From Myxococcales bacterium (lineage in GTDB: Bacteria > Myxococcota_A > Polyangia > Polyangiales > Polyangiaceae), in contig JANXVA010000564.1 of the NCBI GenBank assembly GCA_025351875.1, positions 1-39,336 of the forward strand: a stretch of 39,336 nucleotides of DNA, given 5' to 3'. Positions 33,477-39,336 of the stretch are shown here, one piece after another; within the stretch, counting starts at the first letter, position 1, and each line of letters begins with the position of its first letter. A program made the translations under genes and the position numbers. The notes under the pieces are model-generated. The model was not told the DNA's origin, ran no database searches, and saw nothing but the letters and a program-made list of their open reading frames with translations.

Positions 33477-33773
33477 GTGAAGAAGATCGTAGTTTCCGGG
33501 CTGCTCGCTCTCTCCGTTGCCGCGGCCGTGATGCCGGAGACAGAGGCGGGCGCCGACGTGTGAATCGCGCTGCAGTTCGGGACGCCCGTGCCCGTCGAGT
33601 GCACGAACCCCGGCGGCTCTCAGGACGTCGGCAAGACCCCGACCCTGAAGAACACGACCGGCGCGACGATGAAGAAGGATTTCCTCGTCACGTGGTCGTC
33701 GTCGGACGGCGATCACAGCCAGATCCGTCTCGAGGCGATGGATGGATGGTTCGAGACCTCGCCGATTCGGTAG
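33477..33773 (+). pseudogene. Decayed small secreted protein gene with internal TGA and fused 3' end
   Basis: From GTG 33477 the frame encodes a clean signal peptide (MKKIVVSGLLALSVAAAV..., cleavage near AGA-DV), then a TGA at 33561-33563. The same frame then continues without a stop as a soluble-looking sequence with 'VECTNPGGSQDVGKTPTLKN' and 'LVTWSSSDGDHSQIRLE'. After about 33737 the frame runs into sequence antisense to a kinase remnant and ends at TAG 33771-33773. So there is one nonsense codon and probably a lost 3' end. Alternatives for the TGA are a sequencing error or read-through (including selenocysteine, for which I see no convincing hairpin). I recognise no named family. Confidence 0.65.
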
Positions 33774-33982
33774 ACCACGTGGGGGTGCGTGAGCTTCGCG
33801 ATCGCGCGGGCCTCGACCATGAAGCGACCGCGTGCAGCTGGTGACGGATCGGCCGCGGATATGAGCTTGAGCGCCACTTGGCGATCGAGCCCAGTGTCAC
33901 GCGCGAGATAGACGTGCCCCATTCCGCCGCTGCCCAGCACACGCTCGATGACGAACTGGTCGAACGAGGAAGGCCGTGTCAG
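33713..33982 (-). pseudogene. Ser/Thr kinase remnant, N-lobe only
   Basis: On the minus strand the frame encodes 'FDQFVIERVLGSGGMGHVYLARDTG', here split as FDQFVIERVL and GSGGMGHVYLARDTG, then VALKLI (ATP-binding Lys), 'EARAIAKLTHPHVV' and 'GEV'. That is the glycine loop, beta-3 Lys and helix C of a Hanks kinase. It then loses similarity near 33750 and stops at 33713. The catalytic loop, DFG and APE are all absent. The frame overlaps the 3' end of the histidine kinase gene and has no good start except GTG 33940, inside the domain. It was probably the gene following the histidine kinase, truncated by a deletion shared with the facing gene. Confidence 0.75.
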
Positions 33983-35346
33983 CCCGGAGGGGCGGCGGGG
34001 AAGCTCGCGCTGAAGCGCGCGCCCTTGCCTTCGGGCCCCTGTTCGACACTTACCTCGCCGCCGTGGACGCGGGCGATCTCGCGCACGATGGAGAGGCCGA
34101 GCCCCGAGCCGTCATCGCGACGTCGCTCGCTAGCAGCCCGGAAGAACGGGTCGAACACGCGATCTCGCTCCTCGGGCGCGACGCCGGGGCCCTCGTCCAG
34201 GACCGAGATGTGGACCCTATCTCCGTCGCTCCGTGCTTCGACGGTCACTTGGCCGCCTTCGGGGCTGTGGCGCACGGCGTTGTCGATGAGGTTGCGGAAG
34301 AGCCGTTCGAGATCGATCGCGTGTCCGAGCACCTGCGAGCCGTCGGACTGGATCGCGAGCTCGACGTGCCGCAGTGTTGCCTCGCGTGAGACCCACGCCG
34401 CAGCGGCCTTGGCGACCTCCGCGAGCGCGACAGGGGTCCGCGACGGCTCGCGCTCGGCGCCGATCCGCGCGAGCGCCAGGAGATCCTCCGCGAGCGCCTT
34501 GAGGCGGCGCGCCGAATCGAGCGCCTCTTCGATCGAGGTGCGATACTCCTCGGCGCTTCTCGACTTGCGGAGCGCGAGCTGCAGCTCGCCGTAGAGCGAC
34601 GTGAGCGGCGAGCGAAGCTCGTGCGCCGCATGCGCGATGAAGCGTTGCTGGCCCTCGACCACGATTTCGAGCCGGCGCACCATCTCGTCGACGTCGCGGG
34701 CGAGCTGTACGACCTCGTCGTCGCCGGAGCCGAGCGCGACGCGCGCCGCGAGGTCACCGTCCGCGACCTTGCGGGCCGCCGCCGCGATCGCCTCGTGCCC
34801 ACGCGTCAGCTGCCGCACGACGCGCCATGTGACGAGCAGCGTGAAGCCGATCGAGAGCAGCGCGGCAACCAGCATGACCTGACGCAGGAAGGCGTTGTCC
34901 TTCTCGAGGTCGGAGCGCGGCGCCGCAAGGAGGAGCATCTCGTGCTCGTGCTCCGGAATTGCGACGAAGACGCCGCGCAGATGGTCGGCGCCGTACCAGA
35001 AGTCGAACGCGTTCCCCGGCGGGTGACTCACCGACGCGTAGCTCGGGGCGCCGGTCGCGAAGGTCGAGGTGATGTCGATAACACGCCCGTCATCCGCGTA
35101 AATGACGGCGAACTTCATGAGGCGGCCGATGTCGTCGGCCGCGGGGCCGGCGCGGGCCGTGACGTGGAGGGCGCCATGCTGCGCGGCGAGCTCGCCCGCC
35201 TCGAGGTGAGCCTCGGCGCGCAGCGCCTCGTCGAGCTGTCGCTCCTCGGAGCGCTCGACCACGAATGAAGCCGCTCCGAACGCGCTCGTCACGGTGACCG
35301 CGGTGGCCGCGGTGAGCGTGAGCACGAGTCGAGTGCGAAACTTCAT
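33979..35346 (-). CDS. Sensor histidine kinase (HAMP, HisKA, HATPase), partner of the OmpR-type regulator
   Basis: 455 residues. TM1 at about 8-29, a periplasmic sensor region of about 125 residues (30-155), TM2 at about 156-174, HAMP at about 175-230. The H-box is HAAHELRSP with His242, followed by the N-box NLIDNAVRHS, DEGPGV, and GSGLGLSIV. This is the standard layout of EnvZ/CusS-type kinases. The periplasmic part contains 'HPPGNAF' and 'PEHEHEM', whose His residues could bind metal (inference; CusS-type sensors detect Cu/Ag). ATG 35346 lies 7 nt after the regulator stop, so the two are co-translated. Located next to a heavy-metal-type RND pump. Confidence 0.93.
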   Translation of the reverse strand: MKFRTRLVLTLTAATAVTVTSAFGAASFVVERSEERQLDEALRAEAHLEAGELAAQHGALHVTARAGPAADDIGRLMKFAVIYADDGRVIDITSTFATGAPSYASVSHPPGNAFDFWYGADHLRGVFVAIPEHEHEMLLLAAPRSDLEKDNAFLRQVMLVAALLSIGFTLLVTWRVVRQLTRGHEAIAAAARKVADGDLAARVALGSGDDEVVQLARDVDEMVRRLEIVVEGQQRFIAHAAHELRSPLTSLYGELQLALRKSRSAEEYRTSIEEALDSARRLKALAEDLLALARIGAEREPSRTPVALAEVAKAAAAWVSREATLRHVELAIQSDGSQVLGHAIDLERLFRNLIDNAVRHSPEGGQVTVEARSDGDRVHISVLDEGPGVAPEERDRVFDPFFRAASERRRDDGSGLGLSIVREIARVHGGEVSVEQGPEGKGARFSASFPAAPPG

Positions 35347-35353
35347 CCGAAAT

Positions 35354-36022
35354 TCATTTGGCGGGCGTAGCGGTCAGTCGATAGCCAGCACCGCGCACGG
35401 TCTCGATCATCCACGCGTGGTCGCCGAGCTTGTCGCGCAGGCGGCTCACGTGGACCTCGACGAGGTTCGAGCCGGGGTCGAAGCTCGTTCCCCATACGCG
35501 GGAGAGGAGCTCGGTGCGGGTCACGACCTTCTCGGCGTGGTGAACGAAGTCGAGGAGCAGCGCGTACTCGCGCGAGGTCAGGTCGAGCACCTGCCCGGCG
35601 AGCGTCACCTCGCGACCGACGCGGTCGAGCTCGAGCGCGCCGATGCCGAGCTTCGCGAAGCCGGCCGCCCGACGGACGAGCGCCCGGATGCGAGCGACGA
35701 GCTCCTCGACCTCGAACGGCTTCACGAGGAAGTCGTCGGCGCCGGTCTCGAGGCCGAGGACTCGCTCGCGGAGCTCACCGCGCGCGGTCAGCATGAGGAT
35801 AGGGGTCGTCAGCCCGGCCTCGCGAAGCTGCCTGCAGACGGAGAGCCCGTCGACATCGGGGAGCATCCAATCGAGCACGATGAGGTCGTAGATCCCAGAT
35901 GGCGCCTGCGCCAGAGCTTGCGCGCCCGTTGCGCACGCGTCTGCCGCGAACCCCTCCTCGACGAGCACCCGCACGAGGAAACGCGAGAGCTTTACGTCGT
36001 CCTCAACGACCAGGACCTTCAC
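35354..36022 (-). CDS. OmpR/PhoB-family response regulator
   Basis: 222 residues. Receiver domain 1-115 with Asp8/9, phospho-acceptor Asp51 (IVLDWMLPD), Thr79 and Lys101 (LVKPF). A winged-helix DNA-binding domain (about 128-218) has 'LTSREYALLLDFVHH' and the recognition helix 'LVEVHVSRLRDKLG'. It is probably the CusR/CopR-type regulator of the adjacent efflux operon. GTG 36022 is the start of homology. An extended -10 (TGC TAGCCT) lies 7 nt upstream and no ribosome-binding site is present. It is followed by the histidine kinase 7 nt after its stop. Confidence 0.94.
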   Translation of the reverse strand: MKVLVVEDDVKLSRFLVRVLVEEGFAADACATGAQALAQAPSGIYDLIVLDWMLPDVDGLSVCRQLREAGLTTPILMLTARGELRERVLGLETGADDFLVKPFEVEELVARIRALVRRAAGFAKLGIGALELDRVGREVTLAGQVLDLTSREYALLLDFVHHAEKVVTRTELLSRVWGTSFDPGSNLVEVHVSRLRDKLGDHAWMIETVRGAGYRLTATPAK

Positions 36023-36029
36023 GGGCCTG

Positions 36030-36038
36030 AGGCTAGCA
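36030..36038 (-). promoter_or_regulatory. Extended -10 (TGC TAGCCT) of the response-regulator gene
   Basis: Minus-strand TG-n-TAGCCT, ending 7 nt before GTG 36022, which implies a leaderless transcript. The regulator-box repeats at 36063-36089 would lie about 40-67 nt upstream of that start point. Confidence 0.5.
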
Positions 36039-36062
36039 TCGTGATCCGCGCGGCCAGCTACC

Positions 36063-36089
36063 TTACAGAAGCTTAATCCCCCGTTAATC
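36063..36089. promoter_or_regulatory. Direct-repeat operator, probable OmpR-type regulator site
   Basis: TTAATC at 36073-36078 and again at 36084-36089, exactly 11 bp apart. A weaker copy, TTACAG, lies 10 bp further left at 36063. Direct repeats with an 11-bp period are the usual binding pattern of OmpR/PhoB dimers. The site lies between the regulator gene and the divergent efflux operon, so it could control both. It is also markedly richer in A+T than its surroundings. Confidence 0.55.
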
Positions 36090-36124
36090 TTGGAGAGTCG
36101 TGCACATGCGAGGCTACGGCGGTC

Positions 36125-37441
36125 ATGACCGCGATCCGGCTTCTGCGTGGCGCTCTCTGCACAGCCACCTTCGTGGGATTCGCGGCAGCCTGTGTGGACG
36201 CCCACGCGGACGCCGAGAGCGTCGACGCTCCGTACGTCGCGCGGCCCGAGCACGATCTCTCGACATTGATGGAGCTCGTTCGTCGCCGCTCCCCGGGCCT
36301 CCAGGTCGACCTCCTCGCGGCGGACCTCGCCCGCGCGGATGCGCGGCAGGCGCGGCTGCTCGGCAATCCAGTGCTCGATGCGACCTGGGGGACGATCCCG
36401 ATCGGCGAGACCAACCCGCCCAACCTCGGTTCGCCACTGACGAGCATCCCCAGCTACTCGGTCGGCGTGAGTTACACGTTTCCGCTGGGCAAGCGTGGGC
36501 CCCGTCAGGAGCGTGGCAACGCCATCGCCGAGGGGGCGTCGCACGTCGCGGAGACTTCGACACGGGCCCAGGCGCTCGAGCTCGCGCGCATTCTGGGCAG
36601 GGTGGCGGTCACGCGCCTTCGCATCGACGGCCTTCGGAGCCTGGCGGCGCAGCAGCGCGCCGTCATCGACCTCACCCGCCTTCGTCTCAGCCAAGGTTTC
36701 GGCACGCCGCTCGACATCGATCGCCTCGAGATCGAGCTGAGCCGGAGCGAGCAGCAGGTGCTCGTGACCGAGGCGGACGAGCAAGCCGGCCTGACGGCAT
36801 GCGCCGCGTACGTCGGAGTGCCGTGCAAGGCCCTCGCTTCCGCGGAAGAGGCTCGCGCGCTCGTCGTCGCATGGGCCAAGCGCGCAGGCGAGGGCACGCC
36901 TCACGTGGAGATGCGGCCCGACGTGCGCGCGCTCGACGCCTTCCAGCGCGCCTCGAGCGCGGAGGCCGACCTCGCCCGTGCCCAGGTGATTCCGGACCCG
37001 ACCGTGCGCCTCGGATACACGTATGACCAGTTCACCGTCTCCGGTAACCAGGCCAACTCGCTCAACGTCACGGTCTCGCTCCCCGTGACGCTCTTCGATC
37101 ACGGCCAGGCGCAGCTGCAGGCCGCCGAGGCGCGACGCGCGCGCCTCCAACAGCAGCGCGCGCTCACGCTCCGCTCGAGCACGACGCGCGTGGCCGCACT
37201 TCGCGAGCTCCTGCGCCTCCAGCAGAAGCGACAGGAAGCGATCGCGAAGACTCTCCCGCGCGCGCACGCCGTGCTCGACGACCTGCAACGCGCGGCCAAC
37301 AGCCGACTCATTCCGTTCACCGACGTGATCCAGGCGCGCCGCACCCTCGACGAGCTCCTCGTCGAGGAGGCGGACAGTTACAGCGATTCCTTTCAGACCT
37401 CGGTGGATCTGATCGCAGAGATGGGACCCGCCGCACCGTGA
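36125..37441 (+). CDS. Outer-membrane efflux protein (TolC/CusC family)
   Basis: 438 residues. Signal peptide at the N-terminus, with a Cys at about 23 (AAACVDA) that could be lipidated although it is not an ideal lipobox. Two OEP repeats fill the rest: 'MELVRRRSPGLQVDLLAADLARADARQARLLGNP' (split: MELVRRRSPGLQ, then ARLLGNP) and a second copy starting near residue 255 ('RPDVRALDAFQRAS', 'IPDPTVRLGY'), each with a long coiled-coil helix. It forms the outer-membrane exit duct of a tripartite pump. First gene of the efflux operon; its stop overlaps the next start (GTGA). The operator-like repeats lie about 36 bp upstream. Confidence 0.93.
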   Translation: MTAIRLLRGALCTATFVGFAAACVDAHADAESVDAPYVARPEHDLSTLMELVRRRSPGLQVDLLAADLARADARQARLLGNPVLDATWGTIPIGETNPPNLGSPLTSIPSYSVGVSYTFPLGKRGPRQERGNAIAEGASHVAETSTRAQALELARILGRVAVTRLRIDGLRSLAAQQRAVIDLTRLRLSQGFGTPLDIDRLEIELSRSEQQVLVTEADEQAGLTACAAYVGVPCKALASAEEARALVVAWAKRAGEGTPHVEMRPDVRALDAFQRASSAEADLARAQVIPDPTVRLGYTYDQFTVSGNQANSLNVTVSLPVTLFDHGQAQLQAAEARRARLQQQRALTLRSSTTRVAALRELLRLQQKRQEAIAKTLPRAHAVLDDLQRAANSRLIPFTDVIQARRTLDELLVEEADSYSDSFQTSVDLIAEMGPAAP

Positions 37442-38646
37442 ATCAACGACCTGAAGACAATCGTCCGCACGAGCCATCCGCGGCGGAGGCCCCTCCCAGC
37501 CCGGGAAGCTGGCGTGGCCCGCTGGTCGGCGCGGCCGTCGGCATCCTCGTCTCGGCCGCAGGCTTCGGGGTCTTGTGGAGCAAGACGAAGCATCACTCCG
37601 AGACACCCGCGCCGGCATTCCAGGTCGACAAAGACCAGGTGAAGCTCGCACCGAGCGCGGTGCCGATGCGCTTCGAGACGGCCGTCGTGATTTCAGGCCC
37701 GCCTCTCCAGCGCGCACCCGTCACCGCGCGCGTCCAGACGGTCGAGGCTCTCACCGCACCGAGCTTCGCGCCGCTCGACGGTCGCGTCGTCGAGGTCCCA
37801 GTGAAGATCGGCGATCACGTGAAAGAGGGCGATCACCTCATGATGGTGGCCAGCGGCGACCTCGCTTCGCTCGTCAAAGAACAGAGCGCCGCGCGGCTGA
37901 CCATCAGCACGAAAGAGGCGCTCGCGCAGCGGCTCCAGCTCCTCGTCGAGTCTCGCGCGGCATCGCAGAACGATCTCATGGTCGCGCAGAGCGAGCTCAA
38001 CGAGGCGAAGCTCGCGGCAGGGGCTGCGGATGCGAAGCTTCGCTCCCTCACGGTGAAGCAGGCCGGCGAATCGACGTACTGGATCCTCGCGACCCGCACC
38101 GGCACGGTCGTTCAGCTCGACGCCATCCGCGGCAAGCAGGTCGGGCCGGACAAGGACAAGCCGGTTGCCACGGTTGCCGATCTCGATGAGGTGCTCGTCG
38201 TCAGCGACGTTCCGCAGCGCGACGCCGCGTCGCTGGCGGTCGGTGCGAGCGTCGCGGTCACGCAGCCCGGAAGCGGACAGGAGCCGATCCTGGGCACGAT
38301 CGAGCTGGTCAGCGACGTGCTCGATGCCGAGCGTCAGACCGTGCCTATCCGCGTGCGCGTCAAGAATCCGCACCACGTCCTCCGGCCGAACCAGTTCGTC
38401 GAGGCCACGTTCGGACCGACGAACGCCGAGCACGTCCTCGTGGTCCCGTCGGAGGCGGTCGTGACCGACGGCGCGAAGAGCATCGTCTTCGTGCAGGTCT
38501 CGCGAGGGGTCCTCAAGCGTCGCGAGGTCAAGATCGGCCGGCAGACGAAGGATCGCGCGGAGATCGTATCGGGCCTGCACGAGGGAGATGTCGTCGTCGT
38601 GAAGGGCGCTCTCCTCCTGCTCAACGCGATCGACAGCGAGGGCTGA
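37438..38646 (+). CDS. RND periplasmic adaptor (membrane-fusion protein, CusB/CzcB family)
   Basis: 402 residues. A cytosolic lead of about 27 residues, one TM anchor (about 28-47), then beta-barrel, lipoyl-like ('PLDGRVVEVPVKIGDHVKEGD', split: PLDGRVVEVPV and KIGDHVKEGD) and helical-hairpin parts. A barrel region follows ('VLVVSDVPQRDAASLAVG') and a membrane-proximal domain near the C-terminus ('EIVSGLHEGDVVV'). It links the RND pump to the outer-membrane duct. No N-terminal Met-rich metal-binding motif is visible, unlike E. coli CusB. GTG 37438 overlaps the previous stop; the pump gene begins 3 nt after this stop. Confidence 0.93.
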   Translation: MNQRPEDNRPHEPSAAEAPPSPGSWRGPLVGAAVGILVSAAGFGVLWSKTKHHSETPAPAFQVDKDQVKLAPSAVPMRFETAVVISGPPLQRAPVTARVQTVEALTAPSFAPLDGRVVEVPVKIGDHVKEGDHLMMVASGDLASLVKEQSAARLTISTKEALAQRLQLLVESRAASQNDLMVAQSELNEAKLAAGAADAKLRSLTVKQAGESTYWILATRTGTVVQLDAIRGKQVGPDKDKPVATVADLDEVLVVSDVPQRDAASLAVGASVAVTQPGSGQEPILGTIELVSDVLDAERQTVPIRVRVKNPHHVLRPNQFVEATFGPTNAEHVLVVPSEAVVTDGAKSIVFVQVSRGVLKRREVKIGRQTKDRAEIVSGLHEGDVVVVKGALLLLNAIDSEG

Positions 38647-38649
38647 GTC

Positions 38650-39336
38650 GTGTTCGATCGAATCGTCACGGCGTGTCTCGGACATCGCCTCGCGGTGCTC
38701 GTCGCGACGTTGCTCGTGGGCGTGTGGGGCATCTACGCGTTCGAGGGCCTCACGATCGAGGCGTTCCCGGACCCTACCGATACGCAGGTGCAGGTCATCA
38801 CGAGCAACCCCGGCCAGCCCGCAGAGGAGATGGAGCGTCAGGTCTCGATCCCCATCGAGCGCGCGGTCAACGGCATGCCTGGCCTCGCGCGCACGCGGAG
38901 CATCAACATCTTCGGTCTCTCCTTCGTGACGCTCACGTTCCGTGACGGCGTCGACGTCTACTTCGCGCGCGCACAGACGGCCGAGCGCCTGAGGCTCGTC
39001 GAGCTTCCCGAGGGCGTCGTCGCGCAGCTCGGGAGCGTGTCCACGCCCATTGGAGAGATCTATCGCTACACCCTCACCAACCAGGCGCGCGATCCCCTCG
39101 AGCTGCGCACCTTGCAGGACTGGGTGGTGCGCCCCGCGCTCCTTCAGGTCGACGGCGTCGCGGACGTCGTCAGCTACGGCGGTCTCGGAAAGGAGATCGA
39201 GGTTCACCCCGATCCCGTCGCCATGGCGGCCAAGCGCGTGACGATGGCCGACATCGAGGAGGCGCTCAAGCGCGCCTCGATCAACGCGTCCGGCGGTGTC
39301 CTCGAGCGCGGCGCAGAGCAGTTCGTGATCCGCAGC
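38650..39336 (+). CDS. Heavy-metal-type RND efflux pump (CusA/CzcA family), 5' part only
   Basis: The first 229 residues are in the window. TM1 (about 12-30) is followed by 'EAFPDPTDTQVQV', 'GQPAEEMERQVSIPIERAV', 'GLARTRSINIFGLSFVTLTF' and 'DWVVRPALLQVDGVADV' (each split from the continuous sequence). This is the signature N-terminal porter region of heavy-metal RND pumps that export Cu/Ag or Co/Zn/Cd. The metal cannot be assigned without the missing transmembrane and porter residues. GTG 38650 is chosen: GAGGG lies about 8 nt upstream and the MFP gene ends 3 nt before. Last visible gene of the efflux operon; it runs out of the window. Confidence 0.93.
   Translation, partial: MFDRIVTACLGHRLAVLVATLLVGVWGIYAFEGLTIEAFPDPTDTQVQVITSNPGQPAEEMERQVSIPIERAVNGMPGLARTRSINIFGLSFVTLTFRDGVDVYFARAQTAERLRLVELPEGVVAQLGSVSTPIGEIYRYTLTNQARDPLELRTLQDWVVRPALLQVDGVADVVSYGGLGKEIEVHPDPVAMAAKRVTMADIEEALKRASINASGGVLERGAEQFVIRS

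Overview
The window is about two thirds G+C or higher by eye, and its content points to a myxobacterium (Myxococcota, probably a Polyangiales-type lineage; inferred, no marker gene is present). It holds four intact Hanks-type Ser/Thr kinases plus one kinase remnant, three sigma54 enhancer-binding proteins (one with an FHA domain), several Cys-rich or Asp/Gly-rich lipoproteins, TPR/PEGA proteins, a PspA homologue and an RND efflux operon. No rRNA, tRNA, CRISPR array, transposase or phage gene was seen. The window cuts a LolC/E-type permease at its left end and a CusA/CzcA-type RND pump at its right end.

Layout. 1-1604 (-): lipoprotein-release permease. 1756-3480 (+): membrane kinase, facing tail-to-tail a (-) pair of a lipoprotein and a P-type cation ATPase (3488-8442). 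8675-12754 (+): tightly linked trio of kinase, TPR/PEGA membrane protein and periplasmic-binding-protein lipoprotein. 12813-14349: a YHS lipoprotein facing a ferritin-like lipoprotein. 14537-17147 (-): RCC1 lipoprotein, then a YbjN-like/PspA pair. 17430-18467 (+): soluble kinase, facing a Cys-rich lipoprotein (18472-19215, -). 19427-26276 (+): FHA-EBP, small membrane protein, NtrC-type EBP, membrane kinase, TPR membrane protein. 26711-29180 (-): ABC-2-type ATPase and a second NtrC-type EBP. 29265-33320 (+): OmpA-family barrel protein and a membrane adenylate/guanylate cyclase. 33477-33982: two decayed genes truncated at one junction. 33979-36022 (-): OmpR-type regulator and its kinase, divergent from the efflux operon 36125-39336 (+).

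How the parts fit. Most genes serve envelope sensing and signalling. Kinases with C-terminal membrane anchors sit beside secreted TPR, PEGA or binding-protein partners. The FHA-EBP could read kinase output into sigma54 transcription. The two-component pair probably controls the adjacent efflux pump through an 11-bp-spaced direct repeat between them.

The most notable non-gene patterns are: (i) -10-like hexamers lying 6-10 nt before the start codon of nine genes, plus a sigma54 promoter with the same geometry at a tenth, which suggests leaderless or nearly leaderless mRNAs; (ii) perfect hairpins at tail-to-tail gene pairs that contain both stop codons; (iii) a similar inverted repeat whose arms are separated by about 400 bp; (iv) two convergent genes that lost their 3' ends at one junction.
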